A stretch of DNA of 64,000 bases from Alishewanella aestuarii B11 (GTDB lineage: Bacteria > Pseudomonadota > Gammaproteobacteria > Enterobacterales > Alteromonadaceae): positions 51,906 to 115,905 of the forward strand of contig NZ_ALAB01000011.1 of assembly GCF_000280055.1 (NCBI RefSeq). Reading direction: 5' to 3'. The position numbers were made by a program, and so were the translations under genes. Positions 1-8,801 of this stretch are shown piece by piece; position 1 is the first letter of the stretch; each line of letters starts with the position of its first letter. The notes beneath the pieces are model-generated. The model did not search any database and was not told the DNA's origin. It worked only from the letters and a program-made list of their open reading frames with translations.

Positions 1-1044
1 CAGCAGCTGAAAGCAGAGCAACAGTTTAGTGCCGCCTGGCGCCCGGATAGCGCTACGCCAATTCAGCAGTGGCGCACTGAGGCGCGGCAACTACTGCGCG
101 ACGCACTGCTGTGGCCTGAACAGCCACTGGATTTTGCGGCTGAACAACTGATGGTTGAGCAGCGCGATGGCTATCAGGCCGAGCGCTGGCAGCTTAATCT
201 GACGCCAGAAAACCGGGTTACCGTTTCGGTGCTGCGCCCGGCAGGTGAGGGGCCTTTCCCGGCGGTACTGCTGCTGCATGATCACGGCGCTTATTTTTTA
301 ATTGGTAAAGCCAAGCTGATCAAACCCTTTGCCAGGGATCCCGATCTTGCCAAGGCGGAGGCCTGGACTAAACGTTATTACGATGGCCGTTTTATCGGTG
401 ATGAGCTAGCGGCTCAGGGGTATCTGGTGCTGGCAGCGGACTCCTTGGGTTTTGGTGAACGGGGACCTTTAAATGCCGATGCCCAGCAGGCGCTGGCCGC
501 GAATTTTTTTCAGCTCGGGCGCTCGCTGGCCGGGTTGGCGGCTTATGAAGACTTGCGCTTGGCAGCCTTTCTTGCCCAGTTGCCGCAGGTCGATAACACT
601 CGCATTGCTGCATTGGGTTTTTCAATGGGCGGGTTTCGGGCCTGGCAACTGGCGGCGCTGACGGATGATATCAAAGCCGCAGCGACCATTAGCTGGATGA
701 CCACCAGTGATACTGCTATGACGCCGGGCAATAATCAATTACGCGGCCAAACGGCGTTCTGGATGTTACATCCCGGGTTGGCAGCGAAACTGGATTATCC
801 GCATATGGCGGGCATAGCCGCACCTAAACCGGCATTGTTTATCAGTGGTGCTAAAGATCGTCTAATGCCAGCGGCAGGCACTGAGCAGGCTTTTGCCACG
901 ATGCAACAAATCTGGCAGGCGCATGGCGCCGGCGAAAAGCTGGTGACTGAGCTTTGGCCGGAGTACGGGCATCAGTTTTCGGCGGCGCAACAGCAGCGGG
1001 TATGGCGTTGGCTGGAGGAGGTGTTTGCTAAGCCTGCCCCATAA
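1..1044 (+). CDS. Dienelactone hydrolase-like alpha/beta hydrolase, 5' end outside window
   Basis: The reading frame is already open at base 1 and stays open to the stop at 1042-1044, so the true start lies to the left of the window; the first internal ATG at 151 is probably not the start. The visible part has an alpha/beta-hydrolase core: the nucleophile elbow G-F-S-M-G-G (near base 615), an acidic residue in S-G-A-K-D-R-L (near 845) and the catalytic His in E-Y-G-H-Q-F (near 965). The spacing is that of the dienelactone hydrolase / acetyl-xylan-esterase-like group. The substrate cannot be told. No operon partner is visible, since the next gene lies 520 bp away behind a repeat. Confidence 0.8.
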   Translation, partial: QQLKAEQQFSAAWRPDSATPIQQWRTEARQLLRDALLWPEQPLDFAAEQLMVEQRDGYQAERWQLNLTPENRVTVSVLRPAGEGPFPAVLLLHDHGAYFLIGKAKLIKPFARDPDLAKAEAWTKRYYDGRFIGDELAAQGYLVLAADSLGFGERGPLNADAQQALAANFFQLGRSLAGLAAYEDLRLAAFLAQLPQVDNTRIAALGFSMGGFRAWQLAALTDDIKAAATISWMTTSDTAMTPGNNQLRGQTAFWMLHPGLAAKLDYPHMAGIAAPKPALFISGAKDRLMPAAGTEQAFATMQQIWQAHGAGEKLVTELWPEYGHQFSAAQQQRVWRWLEEVFAKPAP

Positions 1045-1089
1045 GGTAATCATTAGGGTTTTGATCGGAGCATCCGGCGGCAAGCACAC

Positions 1090-1394
1090 CGTACAACTTT
1101 GACGGGACACGCTGTGAATACCTCCCTGTACGCTTGCATTTTTCATCCCTGAAAAATACATTCCCTTACAAAGTGCACGGAATGCTTACCACCTCGTTCA
1201 CGATCGTGCCACTACCAGTATTTTCAAAAAGTATACATGACGTCCAGCGAGCTTCGATTGAAGATTGAGGTTGCTGTAGATGCTGAACGAGGCGGTAAAT
1301 GCATAGTACACTTTGACCGGGGACGTCTTTCGCATGGATGCGAAAGAGGAGCCCCCATGGATGGGTTCACGGCGTGCCCCGGCAAAGTTGTACG
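1090..1394. repeat. MITE-like element with about 40-bp terminal inverted repeats
   Basis: The left end, cgtacaactttgacgggaca, and the inverted right end, cgtacaactttgccggggca, match over about 40 bp with a few mismatches, including the following c-a-c-g-c-(t/c)-g-t-g-a-a stretch. The interior of about 220 bp contains no gene. This is the architecture of a non-autonomous miniature transposable element. It fills most of the 519-bp gap between 1045 and 1563; the rest of the gap holds the promoter region of the next gene. No target-site duplication is obvious. The family is unknown. Confidence 0.65.
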
Positions 1395-1563
1395 ACGCGT
1401 TTAGCCGCCGTATGCAGTGATCTGGAAGCTACCTCGCCGGAAACATCTCGGCGGAATGAGCAGGAACTTTAGAATATCGCAAGGTTAGGCTTTAATTAGT
1501 GACTGATCTAAACCCCCTGCGATCTGGTATAGTCCGCTTATTTCCCTGAATACAGAGCAACAT

Positions 1564-2616
1564 ATGCAATACACCACTTTAGGCAGCAGCGGTCTACGGG
1601 TGTCACGGGTTTGCCTGGGTACCATGACCTGGGGCCAGCAAAATACCCAGGCAGATGCCGATGCGCAACTGGCGCTGGCACTGGATGCCGGCGTGAATTT
1701 TATCGACACTGCAGAAATGTATGCGATTCCACCGCGGCCAGAAACCTATGGCGCCACCGAGCAGATTATTGGCAACTGGTTAAGCCGTAATAGCGCCAAA
1801 CGAGAGCAGTTAGTGCTTGCTACCAAGATCGCCGGCAACGGCCTGGCACATATTCGCGACGGCAGTGATATTAGCCCGCAAAGTCTGGTCGCTGCGGTCG
1901 ACGGCTCGCTTAAGCGCTTACAGACAGACTATATCGATGTATACCAGCTACACTGGCCAAATCGCCGTTCGCCGCACTTTGGCCGGCATGCCGTGAATCA
2001 GGTACGCTTTAGTGAAACGGATAGCATAGCGCAGCAAGCAGAGATGCTGGCGATTCTGGAGACGCTTGGCAAGCTGGTGCAGGCTGGCAAGATCCGCTAT
2101 TGCGGCCTGTCGAATGAAACGCCCTGGGGGATTAGCCAGTACCTAAAGCTCAGCGCACAGCATAACCTACCGCGGATGGTCTCGATTCAAAACGAGTTTG
2201 GCCCGCTGCATACCAAAGACTGGCCCTATCTAATTGAGCAATGCCAGCACGAGAATATCGCCTATTTGCCCTGGTCACCGCTGGCAGGTGGTGCCCTAAC
2301 CGGTAAGTATCTGGACGGGCAACGACCGGCTGCCAGCCGCTGGACCCTGGTGCAGCGCAATGGTTTATTTCGCGACACACCAGAGTCAAATGCGGCGATC
2401 CGTGCCTTTGGTGAACTGGCTGCCGCCCATCAGCTAAGCGCGGCGCAATTGGCGCTGGCCTGGGTGAATCAGGTTGATGGTGTCAGTTCGACCATTATCG
2501 GCGCCACCAGTACCAGCCAGTTAGCAGAAAATCTGGCCGCCTTTGAGCTGACATTAAGCCAAGAGCTACTGGCTGGCGTAACCGACTTTCTGCGCCAGCA
2601 TGCCTTACCTTTCTAA
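1564..2616 (+). CDS. tas: NADP(H)-dependent aldo/keto reductase, Tas-like
   Basis: This is a 350-aa TIM-barrel oxidoreductase expected to reduce aldehydes or ketones with NADPH in the cytoplasm. The AKR catalytic set is visible: Asp/Tyr in F-I-D-T-A-E-M-Y (about residue 50), Lys in L-A-T-K-I-A (about 87) and His in Q-L-H-W-P (about 131). The sequence I-P-P-R-P-E-T after the Tyr is typical of the E. coli Tas subgroup, as is the overall length near 346 aa. The ATG at 1564 begins the conserved M-Q-Y-T-T-L-G motif. The gene is monocistronic and followed by a UUCG hairpin. Confidence 0.88.
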   Translation: MQYTTLGSSGLRVSRVCLGTMTWGQQNTQADADAQLALALDAGVNFIDTAEMYAIPPRPETYGATEQIIGNWLSRNSAKREQLVLATKIAGNGLAHIRDGSDISPQSLVAAVDGSLKRLQTDYIDVYQLHWPNRRSPHFGRHAVNQVRFSETDSIAQQAEMLAILETLGKLVQAGKIRYCGLSNETPWGISQYLKLSAQHNLPRMVSIQNEFGPLHTKDWPYLIEQCQHENIAYLPWSPLAGGALTGKYLDGQRPAASRWTLVQRNGLFRDTPESNAAIRAFGELAAAHQLSAAQLALAWVNQVDGVSSTIIGATSTSQLAENLAAFELTLSQELLAGVTDFLRQHALPF

Positions 2617-2633
2617 TCGCTGCTCAATGTCTT

Positions 2634-2651
2634 GCCCGGCTTCGGTCGGGC
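2634..2651 (+). terminator. UUCG-capped terminator hairpin after the aldo/keto reductase
   Basis: A 7-bp stem, gcccggc/gtcgggc (one G-T pair), closes a ttcg tetraloop 17 bp after the stop codon. The downstream T-run is short (tgtttcc), so termination may be partial. Confidence 0.6.
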
Positions 2652-2722
2652 TGTTTCCGCTTTCTGACAAGATCCCTTCGAAATCTCGTTTATGACATTT
2701 CTATGAACTTTGGTTCTGTGAC

Positions 2723-2761
2723 TTGATATGCGCTAATCCATATATGTACTATTTCGCATAT
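2723..2761 (+). promoter_or_regulatory. Predicted ars promoter with ArsR operator-like inverted repeat
   Basis: A -35 like TTGATA (2723-2728) is separated by 18 bp from TACTAT (2747-2752). Inverted arms ATATGCG (2726-2732) and CGCATAT (2755-2761) bracket the promoter. An AT-rich dyad over the promoter is where ArsR/SmtB repressors normally bind, so autorepression relieved by arsenite is likely. The binding itself is inferred. Confidence 0.55.
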
Positions 2762-2783
2762 ATTTTCAGATGGAGCATTGCTA

Positions 2784-3155
2784 ATGCCGACTTCTAGCGC
2801 TTTAACCCCGCTTAACTTTTGTAAATTGCTAGCCGATGCCACGCGCCTGCAAGCCGTGTTACTGATCCTGGCTGAACAGGAGCTTTGTGTTTGTGAGCTG
2901 ACTGCCGCCTTGCATGAAACTCAGCCGAAAATCTCCCGCCATTTGGCGATGCTGCGTCGGGCAGGGGTGTTGCAGGACCGCCGGCAAGGGCAGTGGGTAT
3001 ACTACCGCTTGCACGATCAATTAGCCCCTTGGGCCAGTGCTGCCTTACAACAGTTTGCGCAAACCGAAAGCGCAAGTCTGGATAAGTATTTAACTAATCT
3101 GGCTGCCATGGGCGCCCGACCAGAACGCAAACAGCTGTGTCAAAGCTGCAATTAA
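2784..3155 (+). CDS. arsR: ArsR-family arsenic-responsive repressor
   Basis: This small winged-helix repressor (123 aa) has the metal-sensing box E-L-C-V-C-E-L in the recognition-helix region, the Cys pair that binds As(III) in classical ArsR. It is followed by the [13 protein letters not shown]. Two more Cys sit near the C-terminus (C-Q-S-C-N). The ATG at 2784 is chosen over a TTG at 2778 because GGAG (2772-2775) lies 8 bp upstream of it. The gene is first in an operon with a GAPDH (16 bp downstream) and ArsJ, which defines its role as the switch for organoarsenical efflux. Confidence 0.92.
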   Translation: MPTSSALTPLNFCKLLADATRLQAVLLILAEQELCVCELTAALHETQPKISRHLAMLRRAGVLQDRRQGQWVYYRLHDQLAPWASAALQQFAQTESASLDKYLTNLAAMGARPERKQLCQSCN

Positions 3156-3171
3156 TGATGAGGAATTGGGA

Positions 3172-4176
3172 ATGACGATTAAAGTTGGCATTAACGGCTT
3201 TGGCCGGATTGGCCGCCTGGCCCTGCGAGCGGCCTTTGATTGGCCAGAGTTTGAGTTTGTACAGATCAATGATCCGGCGGCCGATGCTGCAACCTTTGCC
3301 CATTTACTGAACTTTGACTCCGTCCATGGCCGCTGGCAGCATCAAGCTGAGGCGGCTGGCGATACCATACTTATTAATGGCAAAACCATTCAGGTCAGCG
3401 GCAATAAAGCCATTGCCGATACTGACTGGTCAGGTTGTGATCTGGTGATTGAAGCCTCGGGTAAGATGAAAACCAAAGCGCTGCTGCAAGCTTATCTGGA
3501 GCAGGGCGTAAAGCGGGTGGTGGTGAGCGCACCGGTAAAAGAAGCCGGAGTGCTGAATGTGGTGATGGGGGTGAATCAGCAGTTATTTAATGCCGCCGAA
3601 CATCGCATTGTTACTGCAGCCAGTTGTACCACTAACTGTTTAGCGCCGGTGGTTAAGGTGATCCACGAACAGCTGGGGATTAAGCACGGTTCTATTACCA
3701 CGATTCACGATCTGACCAATACGCAATCGATTTTAGATACACCCCATAAAGACTTACGCCGGGCCCGCGCCTGTGGTGCCAGTTTAATTCCGACCACCAC
3801 CGGTTCGGCTACCGCTATTACCGAGATCTTCCCGGAGTTAAAAGGCCGCTTAAATGGCCATGCGGTGCGGGTGCCACTGGCCAATGCCTCGTTAACGGAT
3901 TGCGTGTTTGAAGTCGAGCGCGCCACTACCGCCGAGGAAGTGAATGCCATGCTTAAGGCTGCCGCTGAAGGTGAGCTGGCAGGAATTTTGGGTTATGAAA
4001 GCCGGCCGCTGGTATCGGTGGATTATAAAACCGACCCACGCTCCAGCATTATTGATGCCTTATCAACCATGGTGGTCAATGGCACTCAGGTCAAAATTTA
4101 TGCCTGGTACGATAACGAATGGGGCTATGCCAATCGCACGGTCGAACTGGCGAAATTAGTCGGTTTGGCAGACTAA
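3172..4176 (+). CDS. Glyceraldehyde-3-phosphate dehydrogenase of the arsenate-detoxification operon
   Basis: This is a 334-aa GAPDH with the NAD-binding start I-N-G-F-G-R-I-G-R (residues 7-15), the catalytic Cys152 in S-C-T-T-N-C and the C-terminal W-Y-D-N-E-W-G-Y. In ArsJ operons this enzyme uses arsenate in place of phosphate and makes 1-arseno-3-phosphoglycerate, the substrate exported by ArsJ. Location between arsR and arsJ supports this role rather than central glycolysis. The ATG at 3172 has AGGAA 6 bp upstream; a TTG at 3166 in the same frame is less likely. Confidence 0.92.
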   Translation: MTIKVGINGFGRIGRLALRAAFDWPEFEFVQINDPAADAATFAHLLNFDSVHGRWQHQAEAAGDTILINGKTIQVSGNKAIADTDWSGCDLVIEASGKMKTKALLQAYLEQGVKRVVVSAPVKEAGVLNVVMGVNQQLFNAAEHRIVTAASCTTNCLAPVVKVIHEQLGIKHGSITTIHDLTNTQSILDTPHKDLRRARACGASLIPTTTGSATAITEIFPELKGRLNGHAVRVPLANASLTDCVFEVERATTAEEVNAMLKAAAEGELAGILGYESRPLVSVDYKTDPRSSIIDALSTMVVNGTQVKIYAWYDNEWGYANRTVELAKLVGLAD

Positions 4177-4184
4177 ATGACGAT

Positions 4185-5408
4185 ATGATGACTATGCGCA
4201 GCGATATCAAACAATATCTGGTCGTTACCGGTAATTACTGGGCCTTCACGCTGACCGACGGTGCGCTGCGCATGCTGATTGTGCTGCATTTTTATCAGCT
4301 GGGTTACTCGCCACTGGCCATTGCCTCGTTATTCTTGTTTTACGAGTTTTTCGGGATTGTAACTAACCTCACCGGCGGTTGGCTCGGCGCCCGGCTCGGC
4401 TTAAACAAGACGATGAATATCGGTTTGTTTCTGCAAATTATTGCACTCAGTATGTTGTTAGTTCCTGCGGATATGTTAACGGTACTGTGGGTCATGGTGG
4501 CGCAAGCGATCTCGGGTATTGCCAAAGATCTGAATAAAATGAGCGCGAAAAGTGCCATCAAGCTATTGCTACCGGATGAGGCGCAAGGGGCGCTGTATAA
4601 GTGGGTGGCGGTATTAACCGGCTCCAAAAATGCGCTAAAGGGCGTCGGATTTTTCCTCGGTGGTCTATTGCTGGCATTGCTGGGGTTTCAGGGTGCTATG
4701 GCCGCGATGGCGGCTACGCTGCTGCTGGTGTGGATCCTTAGTTTGTTGCTGCTGAAAAAGGATCTGGGGAAAAAAAGTTTCAAACCCAAATTTACCGAGT
4801 TGCTGTCAAAAAGTGCCAGTTTAAACTGGCTATCGGCGGCGCGTTTTTGTTTGTTTGCCTCGCGCGATGTCTGGTTTGTCATAGCTCTGCCTATTTATCT
4901 TGCCAGCAGCGCCGGTTGGTCACAAAGTGCGGTCGGGGCCTTTTTAGCCTGCTGGGTAATTGGTTATGGCATAGTGCAAGCCCTCACGCCTGCACTTACC
5001 CGCAGCAGTAAAAAAGCACCACCGGCGGCGGGTACAGCTCTGCATTGGGCGTTAGTGCTGGCAGCCTTACCCTGGCTGATCGGCCTGGCGATGCTATTTA
5101 GTGGCGAGCCGCTATGGGCACTGCTGCTAGGCTTGCTGCTCTACGGTGCGGTATTTGCCATTAATTCCAGTTTGCACAGCTATTTAATTGTGGCCAGTGC
5201 CAATCGTGACGGTGTCTCGCTGGATGTCGGCTTTTATTATATGGCAAACGCGGCCGGGCGCTTAGTCGGCACTTTATTATCCGGCTGGGCGTTTCAGGCC
5301 TATGGTTTAGTGGCGTGTTTGTGGATCTCGGGGTTACTGTTGCTCGGTGCTGTAGCTTGTACCTGGGCGTTACGGCGCTGTCAGACATCGGCGCAGATAA
5401 CCGGCTGA
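4185..5408 (+). CDS. arsJ: ArsJ organoarsenical efflux permease (MFS)
   Basis: This is an MFS transporter of about 407 aa with roughly 12 hydrophobic segments. The N-terminal Y-L-V-V-T-G-N-Y-W-A-F-T-L-T-D-G-A-L-R is a hallmark of ArsJ. It is thought to expel 1-arseno-3-phosphoglycerate, which then breaks down to arsenate outside the cell; together with the preceding GAPDH this gives arsenate resistance. The start is ambiguous among ATGs at 4185, 4188 and 4194. The first lies 8 bp after the GAPDH stop, and translational coupling is likely because no strong ribosome site is present. Confidence 0.9.
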   Translation: MMTMRSDIKQYLVVTGNYWAFTLTDGALRMLIVLHFYQLGYSPLAIASLFLFYEFFGIVTNLTGGWLGARLGLNKTMNIGLFLQIIALSMLLVPADMLTVLWVMVAQAISGIAKDLNKMSAKSAIKLLLPDEAQGALYKWVAVLTGSKNALKGVGFFLGGLLLALLGFQGAMAAMAATLLLVWILSLLLLKKDLGKKSFKPKFTELLSKSASLNWLSAARFCLFASRDVWFVIALPIYLASSAGWSQSAVGAFLACWVIGYGIVQALTPALTRSSKKAPPAAGTALHWALVLAALPWLIGLAMLFSGEPLWALLLGLLLYGAVFAINSSLHSYLIVASANRDGVSLDVGFYYMANAAGRLVGTLLSGWAFQAYGLVACLWISGLLLLGAVACTWALRRCQTSAQITG

Positions 5409-5505
5409 GCAGATTAATTTTTCTTTTGTTGTTTTTTTACCAACTGGGTTCGGACGCTGGAGAGTATTCCGCTATGGTGGGAGAGTTTCCGTCAGTCGCT
5501 GTACG

Positions 5506-5631
5506 ATGAGTTGGGCGAACCGTGCTAGTAATGTGCCGGTGGAGTATGTGTTGTTCCCGGACGAAGGTCATGGGGTTGCGGTAAAAGCTAACCGGATTAA
5601 GGCGCAGGAGGCGTATTTAAGTTTCCTGTAA
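5506..5631 (+). pseudogene. C-terminal scrap of an S9 prolyl-oligopeptidase-family peptidase
   Basis: A 41-codon open stretch reads V-P-V-E-Y-V-L-F-P-D-E-G-H-G, then A-N-R-I-K-A-Q-E-A-Y-L-S-F-L and stop. This matches the final strand-helix of S9 acyl-aminoacyl peptidases, in which the His of E-G-H-G is the catalytic His. Nothing upstream in frame continues the family, so only the tail remains. It marks a deletion or recombination scar next to the ars operon. Confidence 0.7.
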
Positions 5632-5768
5632 ACGCATCTGAAGTAACGGCTGGGAGTCCCGTTGCGCACAGATGCCTTCTTTTTGCATTAAGCGCAACAC
5701 TCGGTCGAGACCGCAATATTCATTATTGTCACGGAAGTCCATGTAGATATTGCGGTAGCCATGTTCCA
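5632..5768 (-). pseudogene. Fragment of an IS3-family transposase (OrfB)
   Basis: On the minus strand an open stretch without start or stop reads G-Y-R-N-I-Y-M-D-F-R-D-N-N-E-Y-C-G, then R-V-L-R-L-M-Q-K-E-G-I. This resembles the N-terminal HTH_21 part of IS3-family OrfB proteins. No DDE catalytic region, partner OrfA or inverted repeats are visible, so it is an inert remnant. It lies between the peptidase scrap and the end of the LtrA gene. Confidence 0.6.
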
Positions 5769-6965
5769 TCACAGCATTTTATCAGACCGGCGCGCATCTC
5801 TTAGCGCCAGAAAAATCGGCACACCAATCTGCGAGAACAGCGCCAGGGCCCAAAGGCCGTTGCTGACAATCGACGGTATGTGGGGATGAACGGCTAGCAC
5901 AACCAGCGCCATGACAATGCCGAACAGCCTCAGACCGGCGCTGTGGTAGTTGTCGGTGGCATCAGCCACAGTTCGACGCAGCGCCCATAGCGAAGCTAAA
6001 AACACCGCAAGGCCGACCGAGCCAAGCGCGGCGTAGCCGGGCGGATAAGGCTCCCACAGGCCGACGTAGACTTGTCCGGCCAGCGCAACGCCAATCGTCA
6101 CCGCACTCCACAAAATCACGATGTGAGCAAACCAGTATCTCAGCAGCACGGCACTGGTGCGGCTCTTCGGTTTTTCATTGCCGGCGCAGTCGAAATAAGT
6201 CCAGGCCAGCGCGAAGAGGGACAAGCCGCCCATGGTCACATTGAACAGCGTACCCGCGCTGACGCTGTAGATGCCCTTGTCGGCCAGCGTGACCACCAGT
6301 TTAAAGAAGCCTTCACCCAGCAAGATCAACATCAGAAGGCCGAAGCGCTCCGAGATGTGTCCGAGCCGAGGCACAAAGCGTTCGAAGCGGAGCGTGCCCA
6401 CGCGCGGCAGCATGTACTGCAGCTGGATTGCTGCCACGCCGGCGGCGAAGACCCAGTAGGCGACCGGTTTAGGCAAAAAAGCCGACAGCGCGAACACTCC
6501 GGCCAATACGAAAAAATTCCGCCCCTGTTCCTGCGCCAGCGTATCGGCCGCGTTGTCGCTACAGCGCGCCCGCCAGTAAAGATAGGCCGTCAGCGCCCGA
6601 TTCAACGCATAGGCCAGCGCGAAATACGTCCAGCCTTCACCGCCGACGTCGGGAATCGCCGCCGCGATGGTCATCATCGTGACAATCTTAAGTGCCATCG
6701 CCACGCGATGCGGCATGTCCGTGGAGATATACAGCGAGTTATAGACCGAACTGTCTGCCCAGGCATAGAAAATCGCCAGGAACAGTCCCGTAAACACCCA
6801 GAATCCTTGCCACCCCAGATGATGGGACAGGTAATTCCCCAGAATGAAAATTGTCACTACATGGACCAGATCGAAGAATAGTTCCACCCAGTGCACGTGT
6901 TCGTGGCTTTCGTCGACATCCATGTGATGGCGTGGTCGCCGCCAGAGAAGATCGCTAATTACCAT
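5769..6965 (-). CDS. ltrA: Low-temperature-requirement A (LtrA) family membrane protein
   Basis: This 398-aa polytopic inner-membrane protein has the family signature near residue 27, V-E-L-F-F-D-L-V-H-V, followed by many hydrophobic helices. LtrA was named in Listeria for growth at low temperature; the biochemical role is not known. The gene is GC-rich compared with the AT-richer dehydrogenase genes beside it. It sits among transposase and peptidase scraps, so horizontal acquisition is likely. No partner genes are evident. Confidence 0.85.
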   Translation of the reverse strand: MVISDLLWRRPRHHMDVDESHEHVHWVELFFDLVHVVTIFILGNYLSHHLGWQGFWVFTGLFLAIFYAWADSSVYNSLYISTDMPHRVAMALKIVTMMTIAAAIPDVGGEGWTYFALAYALNRALTAYLYWRARCSDNAADTLAQEQGRNFFVLAGVFALSAFLPKPVAYWVFAAGVAAIQLQYMLPRVGTLRFERFVPRLGHISERFGLLMLILLGEGFFKLVVTLADKGIYSVSAGTLFNVTMGGLSLFALAWTYFDCAGNEKPKSRTSAVLLRYWFAHIVILWSAVTIGVALAGQVYVGLWEPYPPGYAALGSVGLAVFLASLWALRRTVADATDNYHSAGLRLFGIVMALVVLAVHPHIPSIVSNGLWALALFSQIGVPIFLALRDARRSDKML

Positions 6966-7038
6966 ACACTACCCCTTTTTCTTATTGTTCAGGCGGTGAA
7001 TTATGCGCCGGCCAGAGACAAGCGGAAGCTACGAACTG

Positions 7039-8046
7039 TTAATCAAGTTCGACCACTATTTTACCAATCTGCTGATTTGACTCCAGATAGTGATGCGCTG
7101 CCACTATCTCTTCAAATTTAAAGCTTCGATCAATGACAGGCTTGAGTGTTCCCTCGGATAAACCCGAGTGGATAAATTGCTTTGCTCTGCGAAAACGCTC
7201 GATGTCTTTTAAAACTTCAGTAAACACATACCCCCTAACTGTCAGACTTTTACGAAGTGCTATTTTTAAGGGAAAAGGCGTTATGTCGGGACTTAATGCT
7301 CCGTGTACTATTATTGTTCCTTCAGGGCTCATTGCTTCAGCAATTTCAGCTATCTGCGGCCCACCGACAGCATCAAATGCGATTTTTAAATTGTTTGCTC
7401 CCAAGATGCTTCTCAAGCTATCCAGTAGCGGTTCTTCTTGGGTTGCTATCACATGGGCCGCGCCAGCCTTGAGCACAGCAGCCTTTTTAGCTCCTGTTAG
7501 AGTTGTAGCGATAGGGATACCCCCCAGAGAATTCACAATTTGAATCGCAGCCAATCCAACACTGCTCGATGCGGCGGTTATCAGTACTGCATCGCCTTTT
7601 TGCACGTTAGCAATTTCGACCAAAGCGCCATAAACTGTCAGGTACTGCATCCAGGCTGCTGCGCCTTCAGCAAAGGTTAGTCCTGCTGGTTTGAGTGCCA
7701 CATATTCACTTGGTACGACAATCTCTTCTGCGTAGCAGCCATTCTGAGAAAGCCCCATCTGAGGGACAATACAAACCTCGTCTCCAAGGCGTAAATGATT
7801 TACCTCTTCCCCGACTTCAATGACTATCCCGGATGCTTCATAGCCGATTCGCGAAGGGAAGTCAGCCTTTTCTATATACTGGCCTCGCCTAAACATGGCA
7901 TCAGCACGATTGAGCCCAACAGCTTTGACCGCAATACGAACATTAGTGGCCTGCAAACTCGGACTCGCCAGCGAGTCAATAGTTAACACCTCGGGACCAC
8001 CTAATTCATGGAAACGAACAGTTCGAATGAGTTTTCTTGGGCTCAT
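7039..8046 (-). CDS. Zinc-independent MDR oxidoreductase (quinone oxidoreductase-like)
   Basis: This is a medium-chain dehydrogenase/reductase of about 335 aa. The N-terminal GroES-like domain has G-L-N-R-A-D-A and I-G-Y-E-A-S-G, and the Rossmann domain has A-A-S-S-S-V-G-L-A-A. The structural-zinc cysteines are absent, as in NADPH:quinone oxidoreductases. The start at 8046 is preferred because GAGG lies 6 bp upstream; an ATG at 8052 and a TTG at 8076 are also in frame. It lies 46 bp downstream of a truncated paralogue. Codon and base use are AT-richer than in the housekeeping genes, which suggests acquired DNA. Confidence 0.85.
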   Translation of the reverse strand: MSPRKLIRTVRFHELGGPEVLTIDSLASPSLQATNVRIAVKAVGLNRADAMFRRGQYIEKADFPSRIGYEASGIVIEVGEEVNHLRLGDEVCIVPQMGLSQNGCYAEEIVVPSEYVALKPAGLTFAEGAAAWMQYLTVYGALVEIANVQKGDAVLITAASSSVGLAAIQIVNSLGGIPIATTLTGAKKAAVLKAGAAHVIATQEEPLLDSLRSILGANNLKIAFDAVGGPQIAEIAEAMSPEGTIIVHGALSPDITPFPLKIALRKSLTVRGYVFTEVLKDIERFRRAKQFIHSGLSEGTLKPVIDRSFKFEEIVAAHHYLESNQQIGKIVVELD

Positions 8047-8092
8047 ATGCATCCTCAATAATGACTTTTTAAGCAATTACTACAATGATTTT

Positions 8093-8713
8093 TTAAGCAA
8101 TTACATCAATTACGACTTTACCCATGGACCCCAACTCTACGGCATTATGTGCATCCATGGCCGTGTCAAGGGAAAAGCGTAACGGATCGAGTATTGGCTT
8201 AATTTGTCCAGCTTCAACGAGAGCCGTAATTTGCCGCAGAATGTCACCATGATGTTTGCGCCCCTCTCCGCTGAGCTGTGGGTGTAACACAAAAATCGCT
8301 GACAATGTTGCAGAGCGTAATGACGACGGTGCGAGGTTATGTGAGCCGAATGCAGCACAGCTTAAAATATGTCCATAATGTGCAATGATACCTAATGAGG
8401 CATCGAGTACAGAGCCACCGACAGTGTCGTAAATGATATCGAATCCTTTGCCTTGGGTGTGTGCATCCACGTAGTCAGCAGGGCTTGTAGTGTGATAATC
8501 AATTGGCGTGGCACCAAGCGCCTTGAGCAGTTGTTGTTTTCCAGTCGATGCAGTGGCATAAACGTCGGCACCTAAGGCCTTAGCAATTTGCACAGCTACA
8601 TGCCCAACTCCGCCAGCCCCACCTTGGATAAGGACTTTCTGGCCCGCTTTAACATTCGCCTTGTCAACCAAACCTTCCCAAGCGGTAAGTGCAACCAGAG
8701 GTAAAGCTGTCTG
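8093..8713 (-). pseudogene. 5'-truncated quinone oxidoreductase (MDR family)
   Basis: The frame holds only the Rossmann half of an MDR enzyme, from L-P-L-V-A-L-T-A-W-E-G-L through Q-G-G-A-G-G-V-G-H to the stop at 8093. The substrate-binding N-terminal domain is missing. Upstream the frame degenerates within about 35 codons and meets a stop close to a hairpin. A possible TTG start at 8671 would give a 192-aa protein that still lacks the catalytic domain, so loss of function is likely. The 3' end is followed by a near-perfect tandem repeat of its last ~22 bases (8068-8108). Confidence 0.75.
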
Positions 8714-8752
8714 TTTAACGCAGTCATGAATAACCTCACAAACTGAATATTC

Positions 8753-8775
8753 AGCGGGTGGTTAAATCACCCGCT
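8753..8775 (-). terminator. Hairpin downstream of the SDR gene
   Basis: Perfect 8-bp arms agcgggtg and cacccgct enclose a 7-nt loop 27 bp after the SDR stop on the minus strand. No long T-run follows, so it may stall or stabilise transcripts rather than fully terminate. Confidence 0.5.
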
Positions 8776-8801
8776 GGTTAATAGGTCTTTTATTCAACGA
8801 A

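Noticed and set aside
6072..6881. A 269-codon open frame opposite ltrA
   Set aside because: It is the antisense shadow of a GC-rich gene; the protein has no recognisable pattern and is dominated by Arg, Gln and His.
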